Numbered from the stretch's first letter, positions 1-10,695 are shown. The stretch is 64,000 nucleotides of DNA from Branchiostoma lanceolatum (GCF_035083965.1 NC_089722.1:39975958-40039957), one strand, 5' to 3'. Made by a program: numbers and translations. The notes: generated from the sequence alone by a model not told the origin.

Positions 1-500
1 GTTCACATTCACCTAACTTCAAAATGTGATAAGTATAAAATTGCCGTCATTTACCAGTATGGAATTATAGTAGTTTCTCATTGATTATGCAAATTAGGTC
101 TTCATTTGCATATTTTATATTTATCAACATTCCTCTCTTCTTCAGCTACAAATGTCAAATATTTGAATAGTCAAATCATGGAACACAGTGCATATTATAA
201 ACTGATTTGCATAATTATCGTATTATCATGTAAATCATCACTTAAGCTATCTACAAACCAAAACTAGTATTTTCTCATTAATTATGTAAATGAGGGCTTC
301 ATTTGCATGGTTGATATCTATTAATATTGTTCTCTTCCTCAGTTACATTTGTCACATATTTGAGAGTCCTTTCATGAAATATGGCGGATGTAAAATTGTC
401 CTCATTGATTATGCAAATCAGATGTGAATATTAAGTATTTAATTATGTAAATCATCACTCATGCCATCTGCATACCAAAAATCATGACCATCCACCAAGC
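1..500. repeat. Diverged tandem copies of an AT-rich dispersed repeat
   Basis: Two related blocks of roughly 200-225 bp follow each other (about 75-265 and 275-485). Both carry in the same order a TTTCTCATT-ATTATG stretch, a CTTCATTTGCAT motif, a TCTTC-TCAG-TACA motif and a TGTAAATCATCACT motif, and both end near CATACCAAAA. They are diverged, with no reading frame. No gene is seen here. Confidence 0.6.
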
Positions 501-539
501 CCTTCATGAGTTATTCCCTGTCAAAGTCTGAAGCAAAAC

Positions 540-818
540 CTGCTCCTGCAGTTACATAAAAGCAACGAGGGGCCCTAAATCTATACCGCTTACTCTCTGC
601 CCAAAAAGCCATCTAACACTAAAAAATCAGGACCATAGCATGTCCAGAACACGAAACATCAAAACAGGAAGTTCCGCTGCAGTACCGTAACAAGCCACCA
701 GGTTACTCAAAATCTAATCATTCCTAGGTCTCATCAAGACCTACCCACATACCAAGTATCAAGACAATCAACCCAAGCCTTCTTGAGTTATGCTGGTCAG
801 TTACACACAAACAAACAC

Positions 819-883
<65 letters not shown>

Positions 884-900
884 TACAAACGCTACCTTAT
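540..900. repeat. Dispersed repeat ending in (CA)n microsatellite
   Basis: The block runs from a region rich in GGGGCCC and 'GCTGCAGTACC' motifs into TTCTTGAGTTATGCTG and then a pure CA tract at about 820-880. Two further copies with the same order of motifs lie at 46230-46620 and 55150-55480 in this window, so it is a dispersed family. Because the CA tract recurs at the same place in the family, it looks like part of the element. Confidence 0.7.
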
Positions 901-924
901 GCATAACCTTCCCGCGGAAGGTAA

Positions 925-1095
925 TAAGAGATTGTCAGTGCTATTCAAATGTTGAAAACTAGGGAAGTTATCTAGAATACATTTAAAGAGAATACTTCTC
1001 TCATTGCCAGTGTATAGTTTACAATCAACAACAAAATGACAGTCACCCTCAATCTTATGTAAATCACAATATTGAATTGCTGTTGTTCTGGACAC
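925..1095 (-). pseudogene. Fragment of a non-LTR retrotransposon ORF2 C-terminus
   Basis: The minus-strand frame reads a short stretch with YCDLHKIEGDCHFVVDC and FPSFQHLN. This resembles the cysteine/histidine-containing tail after the reverse transcriptase of animal LINEs (typical pattern C-x2-C...H-F-x2-C-P). Only about 60 codons remain, with no RT core, so it is a dead fragment. The family assignment is by pattern only. Confidence 0.55.
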
Positions 1096-1099
1096 AATG

Positions 1100-2004
1100 C
1101 TTACTGATAAACCTTGAGATTTCTTTGGAGACGATCACACTGATTTGAAATAGTTGAAATGCATCGCAAACAATAACGTTAACTTGGTTGAGACAGTGTT
1201 ACCTGCATAACTGCCCTGTTGCACTTTGGACATGTTGATCTCTCAGCTGTGCGGGTATATATCATAGGCGTTTATTTGGTTCCCTATAATTTGTGTACGT
1301 AGAGCGTGATGGAACGGATAAAACCTGGAACAAATAAGATTCAATTAAATTTGCATACCTTGAATGTTCACTAAAATACCTATCAACTTGAACAAAGCTT
1401 CAGCCGTTATCTACGTTAAAATCAACTGAATTAGGCCGTAATGTTGTTGTAGTAGTATAGTGTTATTCGTTGTGTCATAAATCTCTGTTGTCTTGGTGGT
1501 GATACGACATATAGTTTAGGACCCTATGGGGCGATCTTCAAAAGAAACTCACCACCCTCAGTTCAGCCCAGTCTGAAAAGGATGACTAAAAACAGACAGT
1601 TCTTATGCTACAAATGGCAAGCAAATGGCCTCTCATTTGGTGCTAACTATATCGATCGTATTGACACGACAGATAAATGATGATCGTACATAATTTCCAT
1701 TAATAACAGTGGCATCGGTCCCTTTGACTGTCCATTTATTTACAAAGCGATGACGCACGTGTTGCCTTAGTGCCCGCTTAACGGCAAACAAGTTCCCAGC
1801 AACTGGTTAATACACTTTAGATTGCTGCCAACAAAAATGTTAGCTTCCAACCATGCGTGTCCATGTGACTCAGGGGGCAACGCGAGGTCAGTAGTCAATA
1901 ATTGGTGGGCTACTTAAGATATGGCATGGGGCCAAAGTATAACCTAACACTATCTATCTTCAGTAACAATTATATAGTGTTACTCTAATATCTGCTTTCA
2001 CTTT
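1100..2004. other. No gene seen
   Basis: AT-rich unique-looking sequence. I see no open frame with family character, no clear splice-bounded exon and no tandem structure. Confidence 0.5.
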
Positions 2005-2047
2005 TGAGTGTGCGTGTGTATATGTGTGTGTGCCTGTGCCTGTGCGC

Positions 2048-2085
<38 letters not shown>

Positions 2086-2145
2086 GTGTCTGTGTGTGCG
2101 TGTGTGTGCGTGTGTGTGTGTACGTTTGTGTGTGTGTGCATTATT
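2005..2145. repeat. GT microsatellite, interrupted
   Basis: Long GT/TGTG tract with scattered CG and TA interruptions. Open frames over it (poly Cys/Val or His/Thr) are artefacts of the dinucleotide. Confidence 0.95.
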
Positions 2146-2529
2146 GCGGACAAATGTCTGTCTATTGATTGTTTCTGCCTTTCCCACCTGAGAGAACAAC
2201 AGAGAACTTTTGGCAAAGAATGACTTGCCTTGACGGTCTAAGCCAGTCAGACAAAAACAGTGACGTTCTTCTCCCCACATGCGACACGAACGGAAACAGA
2301 CAACCGAACTGGTCTGTACCACTGCTCGCTGTACAACTACAGAAAGTTGGCTACTTGGACTTAATCAGCGATAAAAGATCTAAAATGCGATTGTAAGGTT
2401 TAAAACACCAATATGGGTGGCAAGTAGTAAGTATTTTAGTGGCATAACGTTACAGAAAAGACGGAAGCCTACTTACCCTTCATGTTTCACTTCCAACTTC
2501 TGTAATCTGGTGTTATTGTTTGCTTAAGG

Positions 2530-2584
2530 TGACGTCATGGGACTCCCCAAGGCTCGTCTGACTGGTATTTTAAACGTGACGTCA
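2530..2584. promoter_or_regulatory. Two perfect CRE palindromes, possible promoter element
   Basis: TGACGTCA occurs at 2530-2537 and again at 2577-2584, each followed by TGG. A third TGACGTCA lies at about 5664. CREB/ATF proteins bind this octamer. No first exon can be identified nearby, so regulatory use is conjecture. The surrounding 2150-2990 shows no gene. Confidence 0.25.
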
Positions 2585-2990
2585 TGGAGAATCCCCTTTC
2601 GAATAGAAAGTCCCAGCTAATGACGTGTTGAGTATATTTATCCGCAGCAAGACGTTTCGTAGAGCAGGGACCAGTGAATTGACTGTTAATCGGAAATTGC
2701 GGTGAAGACAGAAACCGTGATTAGGCACAATTTCTTCAAAACACGACCAGTACTGCGCAGACCTCGTATCTTGTTAACTTCATTGAAAAGCTAGATTTGT
2801 GTGACACCAGGATTTCAGCCCCTTTCTCCGCGTTCAGTACACATCATCCACAACGTCTAGACCCGGTCTAAATCCACCAAATACGTACGTGTGTATGAAA
2901 TTGTTATTGTGTGTCTTTTGTGTAATACATCATACGGCCGCAAGAGGGCTCATGTGGCCTTTTCGTCAACTACAAAGATAGCCGCGGCGA

Positions 2991-4113
2991 CTCTAGTGGG
3001 AAGACGTATTTACTTGTATATTATACCAAGGACATATACAGTGTCTTCCAACAGAGTCGCGGAAAGGTTTCCCTGAAGGTTTCCCTGAAGCCTTACCGAG
3101 TGCACCAGTGTTCCTTGTCTTGATTCCCCCCTAAGTAGCCCGCAACGCGACCTTTGTCACCCGATTCTGACGTCGAGGGGAACCAAAACAGACCGCGCCG
3201 CCATGATGGATATCTTCGGCGATGTTCGGTGCCGTCGTCGGAAGTGTTCGGTAGCCTTTCGGGTTATGAGCATTTACCGAAGCGCTTCCGATTATAACTA
3301 TCCGATTATATATGAATAACATATGTGAATGGGTGCGTTTGAACAAACTCTTCTTGAATGCAAAAAAGACCAAGTGTATGTTGATTGGGAGTAAACCAAA
3401 AATGTCAAAGAAACCTGAACTCACCTTATCTGCTGACGGGAGCCCAATACAGCAGGTTACAACTATGAAGCTACTTGGGAGTACATTGGATCAATGTCTT
3501 ACATGGGACCTCCACATAAAAGAAACGACGAAGAAAATGGCTTGATCCTTGGGTGCCATCAGAAGAAGTGCGGCATATTTGGACCAGTCGTTGTTGAAAT
3601 TGTTGACGGAAACACTCACCTTGACACACTTGGACTACTGCACAGCGGTTTGGACTTCTACTACACAAAAAAAACATCAATGCTCTACAAGTAATGCAGA
3701 ATCTGTACCATCCACATTCAAAATACACATCAAAGACAGAGTAAAAATGGACACAAACATTATGATCTGGTAGCAATTTGAAATTTGAAATTGATGTTAA
3801 TATGTACATATCATGTAATGTTATGTTATGTGTATGTGTCCCAATGTAATCTGTATGTTCAACATGATGTGACTCCAGGAAGAGTAGTGCAGTACACTCG
3901 TGTACTCACTAATGGAGTCGTTTTACCAATAAACCAATAAACCAATAACTTTCAGGATACTTCAGGGAAACCTGGGACGTGCAGAAAACTTGAGAAAAAG
4001 GCGATCTCCGTGCATCAGATGCGGGTTGTTCGCCGAGTTATTTTTCATGTACCTTTCCGCGACTCTGTTGGAAGACACTGTATAATATACAAGTCAATAC
4101 GTCTTCCCACTAG
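2991..4113. mobile_element. Element bounded by long imperfect inverted repeats
   Basis: The sequence at 2991-3067 (CTCTAGTGGGAAGACG ... AGTCGCGGAAAGGT) reappears inverted at about 4051-4113, nearly identical except for a 12-13 bp insertion in the left copy. A shorter inner pair (TTTCCCTGAAG at 3068-3090 against its complement near 3960-3975) is also present. This looks like a DNA transposon with long terminal inverted repeats into which a LINE fragment has inserted. Target duplication was not resolved. Confidence 0.5.
3305..3949 (+). pseudogene. 3' end of a CR1/L2-like non-LTR retrotransposon, frameshifted
   Basis: Frame one reads RT C-terminal motifs (WVRLNKLFLNAKKTKCM, then KLLGSTLDQCLTWDLHI) up to about 3545. 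After a frameshift the next piece continues with AIRRSAAYLDQ, LTHLDYCTAVW at 3549-3680. These match the thumb region of animal CR1/L2 reverse transcriptases in order. The 3' end carries a short tandem tail (CCAATAAA repeated) at about 3927-3949, typical of these elements. Truncated at the 5' side and frameshifted, so inactive. It lies inside the inverted repeats at 2991-4113. Confidence 0.8.
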
Positions 4114-4399
4114 AGAGACGTGGCTACTACTACAAAGAGGGCCCTGCCATGATCATGGGAAGGAGAAGGTATTTTTGACGCATAGTACTAGTATTCTGGG
4201 AGAAGGTTAAGTATCCTGAAACGAGCTAAAAGAAATACTACTGGTTCTTATATGGCAATGGATAGGCAGTCATCTTGATTGTAGCATATCAATCTATCAT
4301 TGGTGACACGTAAATGTACTAATGATTTCTACTACTTCGCTGACCCTAAGAACGAAGAAAAAGCGTTGCTGTCTAGAAATAGAATGAAGATAGTAAACT

Positions 4400-4459
4400 A
4401 ACAGTGTTTGCGTATGTGTGTGCGTATGTGTGTGCGTATGTGTGTGTATGTATGTGTCT

Positions 4460-4552
<93 letters not shown>
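4400..4552. repeat. GT microsatellite
   Basis: Interrupted GT at 4408-4465, then a nearly pure tract to 4550. No coding meaning. Confidence 0.95.
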
Positions 4553-4725
4553 GGGGGAGTTGGGTCGTCAAGACATTAGACCAAGGAAAACAGGACACAG
4601 AGGGGTGAAAGCAGTTTTTTGCACACGAAAAAGCCAATCCAACGCCCTCTTGACGCCACTTCCACGGATGCGTGCTACATCCTAATGGTGTTAAGTGCTT
4701 GAGAAGAACCATTGAGTACTCAGCT

Positions 4726-5560
4726 AGTGACGGGCATGACAGTAATGACTCCCACCGACACCATAATCCTGCGAGTGCGCAGAATCCCTACACGCTGCAG
4801 CTGCGTATTCCTAACGGCTTATACTCAGGATCCCGAGCGCCTATAAAAAAGCCCTCCGTGGTGAGAGCACCCAGCTAATAACACATCCGTAGATCTGAGA
4901 TGTACTCTGTTGAATAGATAAATTGAAATAAAAAAAATAAAAAACGTTCAATGACAGTAATGACTCTCACCGTGCACCATAATTGTACAAGTGCGCAGAA
5001 TCCCTACTCTGCGTACGCGTATCCCCGCCGGCTTGTACTCAGGATGCTGAGTGCCTTTCAAAAGCCCTCCCTGGTGAGAGCACCCAGCTAGCAACGTCCG
5101 ATGACAGTAATGACTCCCACCAAACATCATAATCCTACAAGTGCCCACACGCTGCGTACCCCCGCCGGCGTGTACTCAGAAAGCTGAGTGCCTTTCAAAA
5201 GCCAACGAGCTCCCTGATGAGAGCGGCTGTTACTATTGATGTTTTTTGTAGTGAGCGACCTTATAAGTGCGTAGAGTCGTATTATCGTGTAATCTAATTG
5301 TTCCATATATGTATGCTGTATCTCTCATATTGAATAGCGTAATGTTTAGTCTTAAGTTATGCAGAACACATATACTGATATTTAGTACTGCTTGATAAAG
5401 TGCCATACATTGTACCCTTTACATTTGGTGGGCAATAAAGATCAATTTGAAGTTTATACGCACTGCGTATCCCCTACGGCTTGTACTCTACATACAGTAT
5501 CTCAGTGCCTCTAAAAAGCCCTCTCCGAGAAGAGAGCGGCTTTTATGGTGCTCTTAAGGC
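4726..5560 (+). repeat. Degenerate tandem repeat, about 130-160 bp units, with a hairpin at each unit end
   Basis: Units begin ATGACAGTAATGACTC at 4736, 4951 and 5101. They share GTGCGCAGAATCCCTAC, CGGCTTGTACTCAG and a terminal AAAAGCCCTCC...GAGAGC block. A fourth partial copy is at 5455-5550. The terminal block can fold (GCCCTC with GAGAGC, one mismatch), and in the first two units it is followed by ACCCAGC. A LINE-like tail with GGCAATAAAGATC (about 5240-5455) separates units three and four. Function unknown. Confidence 0.65.
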
Positions 5561-6313
5561 GCTTTGAATATAGTACTGTGACGTTTCCTAAATAAAATAA
5601 AAATAGTGAGCGACCTGCGTCAGTCGTTGTCTATGCCATGTGTCCGTCGCTATGGCAACGTATGACGTCATTACGCAGAATCACATTCTGCCAGAGTGGA
5701 TCATGATCATTAGAGGCTAATTTTCCGGTACTTTGATATAAAGGGGATTGTACATTATCTTAGTGGCGTCTCGCGCCGTAGTAGCGAAACAAAGAAGTGT
5801 ACTCTAGGTGACTTTGGACGGGGAAGTTCTAAAGCATACCCACAAAATATCAATGTATTTCACATAGCTCTGTTTCTTTTTTTTAATCAGAAATAAAAAC
5901 ATGCAAATTAGTACTTTATTTGCCTGGATATCTTGATCATAATTGATTGATGTGTCGTAATTTTATTACATGCCCACATGGCATTTCTTATACAGTGTGA
6001 CTCTCTCGAACGCGATGCGGCCCTTTGTGAATGTAGGTATTCATGCGTTGCATAGGACACTTGTACTGTATTGTATTAAAACAAAAACGAAAACACACCT
6101 AACTTTATACATGTCAATGATAATTATCATTATTCAAGTGCGCCAGATATCACAAGGTATTTACTTGGTACAGACTTATATTAGCATTACGCAACTTGTT
6201 TGGTATACAGACAAATATTAGCAATACGCAACTTGCTTCTTAGGTTATTGGATCAAAGGCTTGTACAGTAAGTTGCTAAAGTCCAGATACAACATTGTGG
6301 ATTGGGTTCTCAT
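5560..6313. other. No gene seen
   Basis: AT-rich sequence between the tandem repeat and the NACHT exon; it includes the 3' flank of that gene. No supported exon. One CRE octamer sits at about 5664. Confidence 0.5.
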
Positions 6314-7701
6314 TTAAACCTCTATGTTCTCGCTGTCCTTGATGGCATCCAGATGGGCTTCAAACAAAACAGCAAGTCTTTCTTTACTTTCCACGGAGTT
6401 ACGTTTGAAAATCCCTTTAAAGAATTTGTGAACCTCATAAAGTGTTGGGGAGGTCATCACGAGTTTCAGTTCATCTCGCAGTGAGTACGTTTGGTCCCTG
6501 GCCGCGGCAGCTACCTCGCACCACAAGAAATGCGCCGCCATGTACTCTTGGAATGTCTCGTGGAGGAATTCAGAGTGACCACATTTTCTCGCGAGAAAAC
6601 GCGAGAAGTCCGTCGTCAGGAGTCCTACGGAAAGCATATCCTGTGCGTTGGGAAACTCTTTTTTAATGAAATCTATTTCAAACTGTAGTTCTCCTATTCT
6701 GAGCCCGTCCCATGCAAGCTTTCCCAAACTTCTCAACACTTGTTGTATTGGTGGGTTCTTTAGGTCAAACTCCCATCCTTTCTTGCAGCAGAAGAGTTTT
6801 ACAATACAATGGACCATAGCCGTGTACAAATCAGCTTTCCCTGAAAACTCTAATATACCATCATATCTCCAGATGGAACAGATCAACATAATGTTAAGAG
6901 GATTTAGAGCAAGTTCTCGTATTTTTCGGTTTTCCTCAACTTTCATCAGAAGCTGACGTGCAGTGTCTTCGCTGTCCTTGAAAAATTTCATGACATAGTC
7001 TTGAGAGCATTCCCACGTAAACCCCATGAGTTTGCAAACGGTATCGCACTGTTCTAAGTCCTGTGCTCGTGGGGATGGCCTAGAAGTTACAAGAACATGG
7101 CAGCCCGGCAACAGTTGTCCATCAGTCGATTTCAGACCATCCGAGATTGATTTCACATGAGAGCTGAATTCATTCAAACCGTCAAGAATGAATAGAATTT
7201 GGTCCTGATGCTGAACAATGTACTTCCGTAGTTCTTCTTTGCTTATATTGATGTCATGGCACAGTATTTGATCAAATATTGCATCAATTACGTTGCCCTT
7301 TATGTGCCTAACCTCAAGAAGAAACACCATTGAATAGCGGCCTAGTTTACCGGTAGCCCAGTCGTATGCAAGTTTCTTGCAGCAGACTGACTTTCCAGTA
7401 CCGGCCGGACCCTCGAGGTGCACTTTTCTGATCTTTGTCTGCGTCATCGTTTCTTCTGATTGATGTTTTCCTTGTGAGCTCGATGTTCGGGGTTCCTTGA
7501 AGATGTTCGTAAGGCTGTCACCATTGATGTCGTCATCAAAGTGGCCATTGTCGCTCCGACACTGAATGTGCGATTTGGTGTAAACCTCCGAGAGATGTAG
7601 TTCATGTCCTTCAGTCAAAAGTAGAGGGCACACCTGCTCAAAGTGTGTCTTGTAGAAATCTTTCAAGTAGCTCGTGACTTCTTCCATGGCATGGAATGAA
7701 T
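6314..7701 (-). CDS. NACHT-domain NLR-like protein (NACHT exon, no LRR in this exon)
   Basis: Intracellular nucleotide-binding immune-type receptor of the STAND/NLR class. The large exon encodes 457 aa from the ATG at 7687 to TAA at 6314-6316. Visible motifs are Walker A GPAGTGKS (aa 93-100), Walker B ILFILDGLNEF (164-174), a sensor-like VLVTSRP (198-204), the NLR-typical ALNPLNIMLIC (260-270), and FLHETFQEYMAAHFL (374-388) in the winged-helix/HD2 region. The C-terminus stops shortly after, so no leucine-rich repeats are encoded here. Just upstream of the ATG is a good acceptor (TTCCTTTAG, exon start 7701) in phase 1, with the frame open through it. The exon may therefore receive upstream exons (a death-fold or other N-terminal domain), and the ATG at 7687 may be internal. 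NLR genes are greatly expanded in amphioxus. Ligand unknown. Confidence 0.88.
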
Positions 7702-8035
7702 CTAAAGGAACAGTAATTTAAAAATGTCAATATCAGTTCTTTAAATCTGAAATCTTGAAGACTATACGCTGAAAAACATCGTGTCTATGTGTATCTGACT
7801 AGATAACAACTTCTTTAAGAATATAAGCATTCATTCTTTACAACTTTTGCAGTAAGGAGTTGTTTAAAGTTTGTATTGCTTTTAGAAATTATCAATTAGA
7901 TAAAGAGCTGATTTGCAATTAACGTTGAATTCTAAAACAACAACACCAACGACGATAAAACCAAACCATTGAAGCCTACGTTCCGATTTTTCCGAGGTCC
8001 AGTTGACATTAACGAAAACAGTACCTTTTTATCTT
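7702..8035. other. Probable intron or upstream region of the NACHT gene
   Basis: AT-rich, no open frame. It lies between the acceptor of the NACHT exon and the first unit of the 142-bp array. Confidence 0.4.
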
Positions 8036-8844
8036 AAAAATACAATTCAACCAGACTCACTACTACAACCGCCTGATGCTAGTCATGAATAAGGTACCTG
8101 GCAGATTTACGACAGTTAACGTTTACGGAAAACCGTTAACTTTTTGATTTTCAAAATACAATACCTGCGGCTATATGACAGTAAAGAGTGTCACACAGCA
8201 GGTAAAAGGGCTCCCAAATACCCGCTTTTTGCACGGCAGCAGTCAAATTACCGTTACCGTTTAGATTTAGAAAATACAACTCAACCCTACTCACCACTGC
8301 AACCACCTGTAGCTATATGACAGTTGAGAGTGTCGCACAGCAGGTAAAAAGGCTCCCAAAGACTCGCTTTTTGCACAGCAGCAGTCAAATTACCGTTACC
8401 GTTTAGATTTAGAAAATACAATTCAATCCTACTCACCACTGCAACAACCTGCGGCTATATGACAGTTAAGAGTGTCGCACAGCAGGTAAAAAGGCTCCCA
8501 AATACCCGCTTTTTGCACGGCAGCAGTCAAATTACCGTTACCGTTTAGATTTAGAAAATACAACTCAACCCTACTCACCACTGCAACCACCTGTAGCTAT
8601 ATGACAGTTGAGAGTGTCGCACAGCAGGTAAAAAGGCTCCCAAAGACTCGCTTTTTGCACAGCAGCAGTCAAATTACCGTTACCGTTTAGATTTAGAAAA
8701 TACAATTCAATCCTACTCACCACTGCAACAACCTGCGGCTATATGACAGTTAAGAGTGTCGCACAGCAGGTAAAAAGGCTCCCAAAAACTCGCTTTTTGC
8801 ACAGCAGCAGTCAAATTACCGTTACCGTTTAGATTTAGAAAATA

Positions 8845-9822
8845 CAGTAGAAGCCACTTAATTGCACCTCGGATAAACGCACCTTCCGTTTAATTGCACC
8901 GAATTCCAATATCCAAAACCGGTTCCCATTCACTGCATTGTTAGTGACTCCGCATATCTGCACCGCGCATGGTCGCCAATGCCGGATAACTGCACCAATT
9001 TTTTTCAAAAATCCTTGACAAGTTAACTGAAAAGGTTCGCTAAAATCGGCAAACGCGGTACAAATGAGCCGATACCTGCCGGTGTAAAGGCGCAATACCA
9101 CCAATATGTTTAAAACTGTTTTGAGTAGCAAAAGAAGGCGGTCTCCATTGACAGTTATGTTGATAGGAATCGTATGGGAGGTCCCGGGCGGGTCACCCGT
9201 AATCAGTAACCAAGTTTTAATTTCAGTTCCTAGTTTCATGGCGGTACATGATTTACGTAAATCGACAACTGCACGCTACGTAATGTAACACAGAAACTGT
9301 TTTCCTATGAGTGGCATGACGATGTTTCAGAATGCCTCCCCTGTAACATTACGTGTGTTGTAATGCGGTAGATCGCAGGGAAAAATGAAAGAATGCAATA
9401 TCAAAACAGGTTCGTAGTCGTCGTAGTCATTTCTTTATTTTCAGCAAGGGTTAACTCCAAGCAGATCTACATTGGGCGCGAAAATCGTATATGCTAGCCA
9501 AGAGAAGCTCCAGTCAGCCAGAGAAGCTCCAGTCACCCAGAGAAGCTCCGGAGCTTATCTGGCTGACTGGACCTTCTCTGGCTAGCATATACGATTTTCG
9601 CGCCCCGTGTAGATCTGCTTGAATATTAAGCAAGGGGTCAATAAATAAAGTTAATAACTGCATAATTTCGTCTGTTTTCCTTGTGCTAGTGTTTCTGACT
9701 AATAATACACCCCCTCGCCCATGGTGGTGCGGTCCAGCTGGGCATTTCGCATAATTGCACCAGCCGGATAATTGCACCAAAAACGCTGACAAATGGGTGG
9801 TGCAGTTAAGCGGATTCTACTG
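8845..9822. mobile_element. 978-bp pogo/Tc1-like non-autonomous DNA transposon with TA target duplication
   Basis: Ends are CAGTAGAAGCCACTTAA on the left and, inverted, CAGTAGAATCCGCTTAA on the right. Flanking TA at 8843-8844 and 9823-9824. The other array units read AAAATACAATTC with one TA at this point, so the unoccupied site is visible in the same window and fixes the boundaries. Subterminal AATTGCACC motifs recur near both ends. No transposase is seen; the 134-codon minus-strand frame over the left part is not recognisable. Confidence 0.85.
9459..9620. mobile_element. Nested palindrome inside the pogo-like element
   Basis: About 70-bp arms: the left begins AAGCAGATCTACA, and the right ends with its complement TGTAGATCTGCTT. 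Both arms contain GCGCGAAAATCGTATATG (inverted) and AGAAGCTCCAGTCAGCC variants. The centre has extra copies of CAGAGAAGCTCC. Probably a small foldback element inserted in the older one. Confidence 0.65.
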
Positions 9823-10477
9823 TACAATTCAATCCTACTCACCACTGCAACAACCTGCGGCTATATGACAGTTAAGAGTGTCGCACAGCAGGTAAAAAGG
9901 CTCCCAAAAACTCGCTTTTTGCACAGCAGCAGTCAAATTACCGTTACCGTTTAGATTTAGAAAATACAATTCAATCCTACTCACCACTGCAACAACCTGC
10001 GGCTAAATGACAGTTAAGAGTGTCGCACAGCAGGTAAAAAGGCTCCCAAATACCCGCTTTTTGCACAGCAGCAGTCAAATTACCGTTACCGTTTAGATTT
10101 AGAAAATACAACTCAACCCCACTCACCACTGCAACCACCGGTAGCTATATGACAGTAAAGAGTGTCGCACAGCAGGTAAAAAGGCTCCCAAATACCCGCT
10201 TTTTGCACGGCAGCAGTCAAATTACCGTTACCGTTTAGATTTAGAAAATACAACTCAACCCCACTCACCACTGCAACAACCTGCGGCTATATGACAGTAA
10301 AGAGCGTCGCACAGCAGGTAAAAAGGCTGCTACATGTAAATACTCGCGTTTTGCACAGCAGCACCTAAATCACCATATGTGGACGTGTCACCTCACGTTA
10401 GTCACGTGATCCGGTAGAACAAATATTGGTCTTCAATAATGGGTTCATGGTCCGGCCGGTCAACTTAGGGACACATG

Positions 10478-10695
10478 ACCTTCTGTTAGCCTCCATAACA
10501 GGCTCTGAACCGGCCTTTTTGGGGGCTAAATAATACACCTTTTGCAGCCAGCTCGTAACCATCAGCCACCCCGTAACCATTTTGCCGGTAAAATGGTTAC
10601 GGGGTGGCTGATGGTTACGAGCTGGCTGCAAAAGGTGTATTATTTAGCCCCCAAAAAGGCCGGTTCAGAGCCTGCTATGGAGGCTAACCTTCTGT
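10478..10695. mobile_element. 200-bp near-perfect palindromic (foldback) element with 9-bp target duplication
   Basis: The element spans 10487-10686, beginning TAGCCTCCATAACAGG and ending CCTGCTATGGAGGCTA. The two halves of about 98 bp match with one mismatch in the arm (ATAACAGG against ATAGCAGG) and one at the centre. Flanking direct repeats ACCTTCTGT lie at 10478-10486 and 10687-10695. A 9-bp duplication is characteristic of Mutator-like elements. The near-identity of the arms implies recent insertion or gene conversion between arms. No protein encoded. Confidence 0.85.

Larger units (their letters stand above)
8036..10380. repeat. 142-bp tandem array (about 10 units), each unit carrying a GTGAGT on the minus strand
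   Basis: GTTTAGATTTAG recurs at 8259, 8401, 8543, 8685, 8827, then 9949, 10091 and 10233, an exact 142-bp spacing apart from the inserted element at 8845-9822. The minus strand of each intact unit has a donor-like GTGAGT (plus-strand ACTCAC at 8289, 8431, 8573, 8715, 9837, 9979, 10121, 10263). Before each donor is an open frame whose core can be a 72-nt, phase-1 symmetric segment (reads SFWEPFYLLCDTLNCHIA in one unit). The first unit (8036-8160) is degenerate, and the last (10263-10380) has a stop in that frame. Either a minisatellite-like array or a set of duplicated mini-exons. Confidence 0.7.

Noticed and set aside
1960-2322. Poly-His/Thr and poly-Cys/Val frames over GT tracts (also at 4398-4712, 46322-46689, 55817-56008)
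   Set aside because: Direct translation of dinucleotide microsatellites.
8835-9239. 134-codon minus frame in the pogo-like element as a transposase
   Set aside because: It starts outside the element end, reads through the terminal inverted repeat and has no helix-turn-helix or DDE pattern.
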